NCBI GenBank assembly: GCA_022614735.1
Contig: JAKEHZ010000105.1
Location: 1 to 6,594, forward strand
Source: Acidobacteriota bacterium
Lineage (GTDB): Bacteria > Acidobacteriota > Blastocatellia > RBC074
Direction: 5' to 3'
Length of the DNA stretch: 6,594 nt
A model generated the notes under the pieces. That model ran no database searches, was not told where the DNA came from, and saw only the letters and a program-made list of their open reading frames with translations. The first letter of the stretch is position 1; each line of letters opens with the position of its first letter. The position numbers and the translations under genes are program-made. Positions 1 to 6,594 of the stretch are shown here, in pieces.

Positions 1-44
1 CTGGCTATATCCTGGCTATATCCTGGCTATATCCTGGCTGTATC
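1..44. repeat. 11-bp tandem repeat, four copies, at window edge
   Basis: Four head-to-tail copies of CTGGCTATATC start at 1, 12, 23 and 34. The first three are identical and the fourth has one change (A to G at position 40). The array touches the left edge, so more copies may lie outside. It sits about 165 bp before korA. From 45 to 208 I see no gene and no convincing sigma-70 promoter. An AT-rich stretch (about 169-184) lies there but has no partner -35 box. Confidence 0.9.
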
Positions 45-208
45 AATGATAGAACCCGACTCTGTGTCTTCTGCCTCGCATTCAATCTCATCCTGGCCAT
101 CCCCCAAAAGGAAACTTTGGCCGTCAATGCAGAGGTGCATGACGGAGGAGGAAAGTGTAAACTAAGATCAAACAATAATAATTTGCCCCGACGGAGTATA
201 AAAGTACA

Positions 209-2068
<1,860 letters not shown>

Positions 2069-2079
2069 GGTGAATATCA

Positions 2080-3132
2080 ATGAACGAAAATGGACAAGCA
2101 ATAGAAGGAGCAAATGGACACGCCGCAGTCAAACTGACGCGCAAGGATTTTCAAACCGATCAGGAAGTGCGTTGGTGTCCAGGCTGCGGCGATTACTCGA
2201 TCCTCGCGCAGGTTCAAAAAGTGATGCCTGAGCTTGGTATCCCGAAAGAGAAGATAGTGTTTATCTCCGGGATTGGCTGTTCAAGCCGCTTCCCGTATTA
2301 TATGAACACTTATGGCTTTCACACTATTCACGGGCGCGCGCCGGCATTTGCAACCGGCGTTAAAGTCGCCAATCCTGATTTGCAGGTGTGGGTGATTACA
2401 GGTGACGGCGATGCGTTGTCAATCGGCGGAAATCACTTTATTCATGCGCTACGCCGCAACGTCGATCTGAAGATCATCCTCTTCAACAACCGGATTTACG
2501 GGTTGACGAAGGGGCAGTATTCGCCGACCTCAGAACTCGGCAAGAAGAACAAATCGGCGCCGATGGGTACGATCGATTATCCGATTAATCCGTTGAGCAT
2601 GGCATTTGCGGCGGAAGCGACTTTCGTCGCTCGTTCGTTGGATGTCGACCCAAAGCATCTCTCGACGATCGTCGATCGCCTGGCTAAACATAAAGGTTCC
2701 GGCTTCCTCGAGGTCTATCAGAACTGCAACATCTTCAATGATGGCGCGTTCAAGCTCTATTCCGATCGCGAGGTGAAGGAAGACCGGATGATCCCGCTCG
2801 AACACGGCAAGCCGCTCGTGTTCGGCAAGAACAAAGACAGGGGGATCCGCCTGAACGGTGTTACACCGGAAGTCGTGACCATTGGAGAAAATGGCGTGAC
2901 TCTTGACGATATCCTCGTTCATAATGAACATGCTCCGGAACCAAATCTGTCTTACATCCTGGGACGAATGCAATACCCCGAATTTCCTGTGCCGATGGGC
3001 GTCTTTCGCGCAGTCGAGAGGCCGACCTATGAAGAGATGCTCGCCGGTCAAATCTCGGCGGCAATTCAGACGAAAGGCGCAGGTGATTTGGAGAAGTTGC
3101 TCAACAGCGGTGAAACCTGGTTCATCAACTGA
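2080..3132 (+). CDS. korB: 2-oxoacid:acceptor (2-oxoglutarate:ferredoxin) oxidoreductase, beta subunit
   Basis: This is the catalytic partner of KorA; it binds thiamine diphosphate and one 4Fe-4S cluster. In the 350-residue protein the expected cluster cysteines are all visible: C33 and C36 in WCPGCG, C67 in GIGCSS, and C216 in QNCNIFND. The ThDP/Mg motif runs from GDGDA at 108-112 to NN at 136-137. A PFO-beta C-terminal region follows from about 205, and the tail from about 260 is less conserved. The start is well fixed by AAGGTGA at 2067-2073, which overlaps the korA stop and lies 6 nt from the ATG. There is no ferredoxin-like delta subunit next to it, so electrons must leave through a separate ferredoxin or another iron-sulfur protein. 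The stop codon overlaps the first copy of a 7-bp repeat. Confidence 0.95.
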   Translation: MNENGQAIEGANGHAAVKLTRKDFQTDQEVRWCPGCGDYSILAQVQKVMPELGIPKEKIVFISGIGCSSRFPYYMNTYGFHTIHGRAPAFATGVKVANPDLQVWVITGDGDALSIGGNHFIHALRRNVDLKIILFNNRIYGLTKGQYSPTSELGKKNKSAPMGTIDYPINPLSMAFAAEATFVARSLDVDPKHLSTIVDRLAKHKGSGFLEVYQNCNIFNDGAFKLYSDREVKEDRMIPLEHGKPLVFGKNKDRGIRLNGVTPEVVTIGENGVTLDDILVHNEHAPEPNLSYILGRMQYPEFPVPMGVFRAVERPTYEEMLAGQISAAIQTKGAGDLEKLLNSGETWFIN

Positions 3133-3176
3133 GATTTCAAATTTGAGATTTGAGATTTGAGATTTGAGATTTGAGA
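3130..3176. repeat. 7-bp TTTGAGA tandem repeat overlapping the korB stop codon
   Basis: Five perfect copies of TTTGAGA run from 3142 to 3176. A further copy in the same phase, TGAGATTT at 3130-3137, includes the korB TGA stop. It is separated from the array by the 10-bp palindrome TCAAATTTGA at 3137-3146. The array fills most of the 83-bp gap between korB and the next gene. Read on the minus strand it yields the repetitive peptide pattern ISNLK, which causes spurious ORFs. Confidence 0.92.
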
Positions 3177-3205
3177 TACGGGTTTTATCGGCCGAACCGA
3201 ACAAA

Positions 3206-3211
3206 GGGAGG
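3206..3211 (+). promoter_or_regulatory. Ribosome binding site fixing the start of the zinc-ribbon CBS gene
   Basis: GGGAGG lies 4 nt before the ATG at 3216. The reading frame is open further upstream to a TTG at 3171, but that codon lies in the TTTGAGA repeat and has no ribosome binding site. Translation therefore very probably begins at 3216, directly ahead of the zinc ribbon. Confidence 0.85.
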
Positions 3212-3215
3212 CATT

Positions 3216-3731
3216 ATGACTTGTCCTTACTGCGGTCATCAAAATCTGGATGGGTTAGACCACTGTGAAGAGTGCCAGCATGACTTGAGCCACTTCGATG
3301 TGCCGATCCCAACCGGAGGATTGCAAAAGCATTTGATGGAGGACAAGATCAGCCATATCCCGTATGACCGTTTGGTGCTGGTTAGCCCCACTGATTCGGT
3401 AGCTCACGCGGTATCACGGATCAAAACCATAGGCATTGGGCAGGCGGTCGTAGTTGAGGGAGGCAAACTGGTTGGAATCCTGACCGAGCGCGATCTTCTC
3501 AACAAAGTTGCAGGACGTGAAGTAGACCTTAATAAAGTTCCCGTGAGCGCTGTAATGACACGGAATCCTGATGCCATCGAGGAAAGAGACCCGATCCGTA
3601 TAGTAATCAACAAAATGGCTGTGGGTGAGTATCGCCACGTACCGATTGTCAAAGATGGCCACCCTGTCGGGATCATCTCTGCCAAAACGGTCGCCAACTA
3701 TATTCTCAAATACAGCGGGCTGGATTTTTAG
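3216..3731 (+). CDS. Zinc-ribbon plus CBS-pair (Bateman) protein
   Basis: This is a soluble 171-residue protein without a catalytic domain. Residues 3-20 form a CPYC-x10-CEEC zinc ribbon (C3, C6, C17, C20). Two CBS domains follow at about 44-100 and 112-166. CBS pairs commonly bind AMP, ATP, NAD or similar ligands and act as energy sensors. CBS1 carries the ribose-phosphate motif GILTERD (T90, D93). In CBS2 the equivalent stretch is GIISAKT, with Thr158 in place of the usual Asp, so that site may be weak or bind another ligand. The protein is clearly paralogous to the next gene (GKLVGILTERDLLN versus GKLVGLFTERDLLN; GEYRHVPIV versus GDYRNIPLV). Its position between korAB and nuoI suggests control of that pathway by protein contact, which is inference. 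The target is unknown. Confidence 0.9.
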   Translation: MTCPYCGHQNLDGLDHCEECQHDLSHFDVPIPTGGLQKHLMEDKISHIPYDRLVLVSPTDSVAHAVSRIKTIGIGQAVVVEGGKLVGILTERDLLNKVAGREVDLNKVPVSAVMTRNPDAIEERDPIRIVINKMAVGEYRHVPIVKDGHPVGIISAKTVANYILKYSGLDF

Positions 3732-3749
3732 CCGCAGGAGGAATCCAGT

Positions 3750-4217
3750 ATGTCGATTGAGGCCAAACTGAGTATGGTCAAAATCCGTCATCTCCCCTTA
3801 CGCCCGCCGGCTATGGTCGAGCGTGAGGCAAGCATCCGCGAGACGGTAGAAGTGATGAAAGCGAAGCATCTGGGATGTGCGTTGATCTGTGAAAAGGGCA
3901 AACTGGTGGGACTTTTCACCGAGCGCGACCTCCTCAACAGAGTCATGGGCGAGTCAGTCAGTTATTCGGCATCGGTGGATCAGGTGATGACGCTCAATCC
4001 GGCGAAGCTGAGCCTGGAAGATTCGGTGATCTCCGTCATGCGATTGATGAAGGAAGGTGACTATCGCAATATCCCGCTCGTTGACTCCGAGGGAACAGCG
4101 GCGGGCGTGGTGACAGTACGCGACCTGGTCACCTACTTCGCCGAACATTTTCCCAAAGAAGCACTCAACCTTCCACCAGATCACGATCAAAAAATCATGC
4201 AGGCGGAGGGGGCGTGA
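3750..4217 (+). CDS. CBS-pair (Bateman) protein
   Basis: This is a 155-residue soluble protein made almost wholly of two CBS domains, at about 9-67 and 78-134. Both carry the nucleotide-binding signature: GLFTERD with T57 and D60, and GVVTVRD with T122 and D125. Unlike its upstream paralogue, it should therefore have two competent ligand sites. A short charged tail (about 136-155, KEALNLPP then DHDQK) follows. It has no DNA-binding, kinase or membrane part. The start is supported by AGGAGG at 3736-3741, 8 nt before the ATG. The gap from the preceding stop is 18 bp, so the two CBS genes are co-transcribed and probably arose by duplication. A regulatory role sensing adenylates or NAD(H), perhaps for KorAB or the respiratory complex, is inferred from family and context only. 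Confidence 0.9.
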   Translation: MSIEAKLSMVKIRHLPLRPPAMVEREASIRETVEVMKAKHLGCALICEKGKLVGLFTERDLLNRVMGESVSYSASVDQVMTLNPAKLSLEDSVISVMRLMKEGDYRNIPLVDSEGTAAGVVTVRDLVTYFAEHFPKEALNLPPDHDQKIMQAEGA

Positions 4218-4220
4218 AAT

Positions 4221-4300
4221 GCGGATTGCGGATTGCGGATTGCGGATTTTAAATCGAGGGGCACATTAAAAATCTGCAGTCTACAGTCTTGCAATCCGCA
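4221..4300. repeat. 7-bp GCGGATT tandem repeat with an inverted partner, upstream of nuoI
   Basis: Four perfect copies of GCGGATT run from 4221 to 4248, three bases after the stop of the second CBS gene. The complement, GCAATCCGCA, occurs once at 4291-4300. It can pair over 10 bp with TGCGGATTGC at 4220-4229, or nearly as well with the next copies, forming alternative hairpins. The 99-bp gap holds no gene. It separates nuoI from the tighter korAB-CBS cluster, so transcription or processing may change here. Confidence 0.88.
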
Positions 4301-4316
4301 AACTTAGATAATAACT

Positions 4317-4877
4317 ATGTCTATACTTTCAGACTTCATTAATACTGCGAAAGAAGTAATTGAGGTGGCGCGTTCAACCGCGCAGGGAATGAGCGTCACG
4401 CTCAGTCATATACCGACGAAGAAAGAAACAGTCAGTTATCCCGACGAACCTGTGCAGATGTACCACCGATTCCGTGGTGAGCATTTCCTCGACGTCAATG
4501 AAGACGGAAAAGAGAAGTGCGTCTCCTGTTTCCTCTGCGCAGCGGCTTGTCCAGCGGATGCGATCTACATCGAAGGCGCAGAAGACCCTCGTCCTTACGA
4601 AGAGCGTAACTCGATGGACCATCGCTATGCCAAGGTCTATCAGATTGACTATGGCCGTTGCATCCTCTGCGGCTTCTGCGTTGACGCCTGCCCGACCGAT
4701 GCGATCATTCACGGACACAACTTCGAATGGGCAGTCTACACACCGGGCGAGATGGTGAAGGACAAGGAATATCTGCTGGCAAACAAATGGCGCGAGCCCG
4801 GTGTTTTTCCGAATGAGAAACAGAAACATCTGGCGGCGAAACAGAAGCTGGGTAAACTGAATATAGTGCTGAAGTAG
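4317..4877 (+). CDS. nuoI: NADH-quinone oxidoreductase subunit I (complex I 2x[4Fe-4S] subunit)
   Basis: This is the peripheral-arm subunit of complex I that carries clusters N6a and N6b and hands electrons towards the quinone-site cluster. The 186-residue protein has two CxxCxxCxxxCP motifs: C68, C71, C74, C78 and C115, C118, C121, C125. The family phrases RFRGEHFL, CAAACPADAIYIE, RYAKVYQID and CVDACPTDAI are present. The N-terminal 25-30 residues form the amphipathic segment that normally meets the membrane arm. No other nuo gene is in the window, so nuoI appears detached from a standard nuo operon on this side. No Shine-Dalgarno sequence precedes the ATG at 4317. The next in-frame ATG, at 4389, has AGGGA directly before it but would delete the membrane-facing helix, so I keep 4317. 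An alternative is a ferredoxin-like partner of KorAB rather than a complex I subunit, but similarity to NuoI is strong across the protein. Confidence 0.93.
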   Translation: MSILSDFINTAKEVIEVARSTAQGMSVTLSHIPTKKETVSYPDEPVQMYHRFRGEHFLDVNEDGKEKCVSCFLCAAACPADAIYIEGAEDPRPYEERNSMDHRYAKVYQIDYGRCILCGFCVDACPTDAIIHGHNFEWAVYTPGEMVKDKEYLLANKWREPGVFPNEKQKHLAAKQKLGKLNIVLK

Positions 4878-4885
4878 GGAAAGAA

Positions 4886-4979
4886 AGGGAAAACGGAACA
4901 GACGGAAATAACGGAACAAACGGAAATTTTATAGAGTTTTTCCGTTTGTTCCGTTATTTCCGTCTGTTCCGTTTTCCCT
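4886..4979. repeat. Perfect 41-bp inverted repeat between convergent genes; possible bidirectional terminator
   Basis: Arms 4886-4926 and 4939-4979 are exact reverse complements (41 of 41) with a 12-nt loop at 4927-4938. Each arm is itself a tandem array: the 6-mer ACGGAA recurs every 9 bp at 4893, 4902, 4911 and 4920, with alternating tails. The structure begins 9 bp after the nuoI stop and ends one base before the MFS stop codon. A strong hairpin could end transcription from both sides or protect 3' ends. Neither side shows the uninterrupted T-run of a classical intrinsic terminator, so that role is inferred from its place. Confidence 0.93.
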
Positions 4980-4980
4980 C

Positions 4981-6255
4981 TCAGTCTTCAAGCACGGATC
5001 TCTTCGGATCGACCAGCAACCACATCAAAATTCCAAACCCGAAAACTCCCGCCATCAGATAGAACGGCAGCGTCCATGAATTCCATTCTTTCACCGTATA
5101 CCCCACGACTATCGGGGCAATTGCCCCGCCGATGTTGCCCACAGTATTCATGAAGCCAGTGACGACACCCGCGTTTCGTCTTCCGACATCGAGGCACACA
5201 GCCCAGGCAGCGCTGATCGTTACCGTTTGAAGACCGAGCGCGAGAGCGAGAAGAAATGCGGCGAGCAGATTATTCTCGACTCGCGCGGCTGCGACGAGCG
5301 TAAGCGCGCCCGCGGCATAACCGACCGCGCCGACGCCGCAGCGGGCTATTTTCAAACTTCCCGTGCGCTTCACGAGATGATCCGTCAGCCATCCGCCAAA
5401 CCAGAACGCCAATGCGCTCAATGCCCAGGGCAGCGCCGCGAGCCATTTCGTAGAGCTGACCGAAAATCCGCGCGCTTCGAGCAGATAGGTCGGCAGCCAC
5501 GTGATGTAAAAATAGAGCCCGTAGCCGTATGCAAAATACATCAGGCAGATGAAGGCCAGGTTCGCGCTCTTTAACAATGTTGACCAGGGAACGTGATGGG
5601 TCTGAGCAAGCGCGGCCTCATCTACTTTGTCCGATCGAATCAATCGCAATTCAGCTTCGTTGACTGATGGGTGATCTTCGGGGCGATCGCGGAACCAGTG
5701 ATGCCATCCCACGCACCATATCGCGCCGATCAAACCGAATTCCACAAACGTCCATCGCCAGCCTTGCCATTCGAGCAGAGTGAAGACGAGCGGCGCGGTC
5801 ATCGCCGAGCCGACCGCCAGACCGATGAACGCCGCGCTCAGCCCACGGCCTTGTTCAGGTGAAGGGAACCAGCGTGAAACGGCGCGCGCGATGTTGGGGA
5901 ATGCTCCCGCTTCGCCCGCGCCGAAGAGGAATCGAATGATGAACAGCGACCAGAAGCCGAAGGTCGCGCCGGTCAGGACTGTGAATGCCGACCACCAGAG
6001 CACGATGCGAGTGAGCGCCAGCCGCGCGCCGAAACGATCGCCGAGCCATCCGCTCGGAATTTCAAACGCGGCGTAGGCGATGGTGAATGCGCTGAAAATC
6101 CACCCTTTCTGCGTTGGCGAGAGATTGAACTCTGCCGCGATTGTAGGCATCGCGGCGGAGATGCAGAGGCGGTCGAGATAGGTGATGACTGCGAGCGTGA
6201 ATATCAGCCAGAGGAGCGTGCGGCGCGCGAGAGTAGTATATTCAGGTGATTTCAT
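4981..6255 (-). CDS. MFS transporter, anion:cation symporter-like (hexuronate/organic anion type)
   Basis: This is an inner-membrane secondary transporter of 424 residues, the usual length for twelve-helix major facilitator proteins. The first helix ends in ITYLDRL (24-30). The loop 2-3 signature is GWLGDRFGAR (69-78), followed by RFLFGAGEAGAFPN (108-121). A hydrophilic central loop spans about 188-230, and six further hydrophobic stretches run to about 415, including ITWLPTYLLEARGFS (251-265). These phrases resemble the anion:cation symporter family (glucarate, hexuronate and similar anions taken up with H+ or Na+). The substrate cannot be read from sequence. The ATG at 6255 is chosen because it lies just before the first helix. 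An upstream TTG at 6288 would be inside the repeat and has no support. Only a weak GGA precedes the ATG, and both lie inside an inverted-repeat arm. It shares direction with kdsC upstream, 180 bp away. Confidence 0.9.
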   Translation of the reverse strand: MKSPEYTTLARRTLLWLIFTLAVITYLDRLCISAAMPTIAAEFNLSPTQKGWIFSAFTIAYAAFEIPSGWLGDRFGARLALTRIVLWWSAFTVLTGATFGFWSLFIIRFLFGAGEAGAFPNIARAVSRWFPSPEQGRGLSAAFIGLAVGSAMTAPLVFTLLEWQGWRWTFVEFGLIGAIWCVGWHHWFRDRPEDHPSVNEAELRLIRSDKVDEAALAQTHHVPWSTLLKSANLAFICLMYFAYGYGLYFYITWLPTYLLEARGFSVSSTKWLAALPWALSALAFWFGGWLTDHLVKRTGSLKIARCGVGAVGYAAGALTLVAAARVENNLLAAFLLALALGLQTVTISAAWAVCLDVGRRNAGVVTGFMNTVGNIGGAIAPIVVGYTVKEWNSWTLPFYLMAGVFGFGILMWLLVDPKRSVLED

Positions 6256-6389
6256 ATTCCGGATTACAGTTTCAACACAAAGGGTCAAAGGGTCAAAGGA
6301 TCAAAGGAAGATATCTGCTTGACTCTTTTCTTCTTTGACCCTTTGACCCTTTGACCCTTTGTGTTGAAACTGTAATCCGGAATATGAAA
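6250..6389. repeat. 59-bp near-perfect inverted repeat containing the MFS start codon, with 8-bp tandem units
   Basis: Arms 6250-6308 and 6331-6389 match as reverse complements at 57 of 59 positions, with the outer 50 bp perfect. The two mismatches (6300/6339 and 6307/6332) are both transition-type. The spacer is 22 nt (6309-6330). Each arm carries three 8-bp units: GGGTCAAA-type at 6282, 6290 and 6298, and TTTGACCC at 6334, 6342 and 6350. The MFS initiation codon (6253-6255) is inside the left arm. In a transcript begun upstream of 6389 on the minus strand, the start codon would be buried in the stem. Confidence 0.93.
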
Positions 6390-6394
6390 CTTGC

Positions 6395-6415
6395 CCGAAA
6401 ATGGGCCCATTTTTC
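6395..6415. repeat. Palindrome between kdsC and the MFS gene
   Basis: AAAATGGGCCCATTTT at 6398-6413 is a perfect 16-bp palindrome. Allowing one unpaired base it extends to CG at both ends (6395-6415). It lies 20 bp past the kdsC stop on that gene's strand and is followed by only a short T-run. It could be a weak terminator of kdsC or a protein-binding site. The sequence does not decide which. Confidence 0.6.
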
Positions 6416-6435
6416 GCTTGTTTCGCATTCTCTTT

Positions 6436-6594
6436 TCAGCGGTACAGTTGAATCAACTCATCCCATTTGCCCTGCGACTTGAGGATCAGTTCAATGGCCT
6501 CACGCACGGCGCCGCGCCCACCACAATTTTTCGTGCTGAAATGAGCGCATTGGCGAATTTCAGCCACGGCATCGGCAACCGCAATCGACAATCC
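6436..6594 (-). CDS. kdsC: 3-deoxy-D-manno-octulosonate 8-phosphate phosphatase, C-terminal part (cut by window edge)
   Basis: The last 52 codons and the TGA stop (6436-6438) of a gene entering from the right edge are readable. The peptide begins GLSIAVADAVAEIR and continues with GGRGAVREAIELIL and QGKWDEL, the characteristic end of the HAD-type phosphatase KdsC. The enzyme removes phosphate from Kdo-8-phosphate in the cytoplasm, before CMP-Kdo formation for lipopolysaccharide. The tail with GGRGAVRE is the part that reaches the active site of a neighbouring subunit in the tetramer. The catalytic DxD motif and start lie outside the window. The cysteines in QCAHFSTKNCGG are unremarkable. It indicates an LPS-bearing organism. 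Its reading frame is intact as far as seen. Confidence 0.88.
   Translation of the reverse strand, partial: GLSIAVADAVAEIRQCAHFSTKNCGGRGAVREAIELILKSQGKWDELIQLYR

Noticed and set aside
127..165. Small ORF of 12 codons (second ATG at 139) ahead of korA as a leader peptide
   Set aside because: It has no run of regulatory codons and no attenuator hairpin after it, and the GGAGGAGG inside it is too far from korA to serve as its ribosome site. A chance ORF is as likely.
2530..3204. Long minus-strand ORF opposite korB
   Set aside because: It is antisense to a well-conserved gene, and its N-terminus is the translated TTTGAGA repeat (ISNLK pattern). It is a shadow ORF.
5227..6076. Plus-strand ORFs opposite the MFS gene
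   Set aside because: They are antisense to a complete twelve-helix transporter and have Arg/Ala-rich composition without any recognisable domain.
6256..6288. TTG start at 6288 extending the MFS protein by 11 residues
   Set aside because: The extension is encoded by the inverted-repeat arm, has no ribosome binding site, and adds nothing conserved.
4886..6389. Insertion sequence or composite transposon around the MFS gene
   Set aside because: The two inverted repeats are unrelated to each other, no transposase gene is present, and no flanking direct duplication is seen.

Overview
The window comes from a bacterial chromosome with moderate GC. It carries six complete protein genes and one cut by the right edge. 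A kdsC fragment (Kdo-8-phosphate phosphatase) points to a diderm, LPS-making organism. A two-subunit 2-oxoacid:ferredoxin oxidoreductase beside nuoI points to ferredoxin-linked central metabolism feeding a type-I NADH dehydrogenase-like complex. This gene mix, together with families of 7-11 bp tandem repeats in the gaps, would fit Acidobacteriota (for example Blastocatellia) or another environmental diderm phylum. The lineage is a guess, because no marker gene is present.

Layout. Bases 1-208 hold an 11-bp tandem repeat and the leader of korA. Bases 209-4877 form a plus-strand cluster: korA (gamma-alpha fusion), korB, a zinc-ribbon/CBS-pair protein, a second CBS-pair protein, and nuoI. Bases 4878-4980 are a convergent gap filled by a perfect 41-bp inverted repeat. 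Bases 4981-6255 (minus strand) encode an MFS transporter that resembles the anion:cation symporter group. Bases 6256-6435 are a gap dominated by a second long inverted repeat, one arm of which contains the MFS start codon. Bases 6436-6594 (minus strand) are the last 52 codons of kdsC.

How the genes may work together. KorAB oxidatively decarboxylates a 2-oxoacid, most likely 2-oxoglutarate, to the acyl-CoA and passes low-potential electrons to ferredoxin. It has no ferredoxin (delta) subunit of its own. NuoI, with two 4Fe-4S clusters, is the complex I subunit nearest the quinone-reducing end of the electron wire. The two small CBS proteins between them look like adenine-nucleotide sensors without a catalytic domain. 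A module in which energy charge tunes electron flow from the oxidoreductase into the respiratory chain is a reasonable hypothesis, but it is inference from gene order only.

The most unusual feature is the non-coding DNA. Most of the larger gaps hold a short tandem repeat of a different unit: 11 bp, 7 bp, 7 bp, 9 bp and 8 bp. The last two are also folded into very long, nearly perfect hairpins that bracket the transporter gene.
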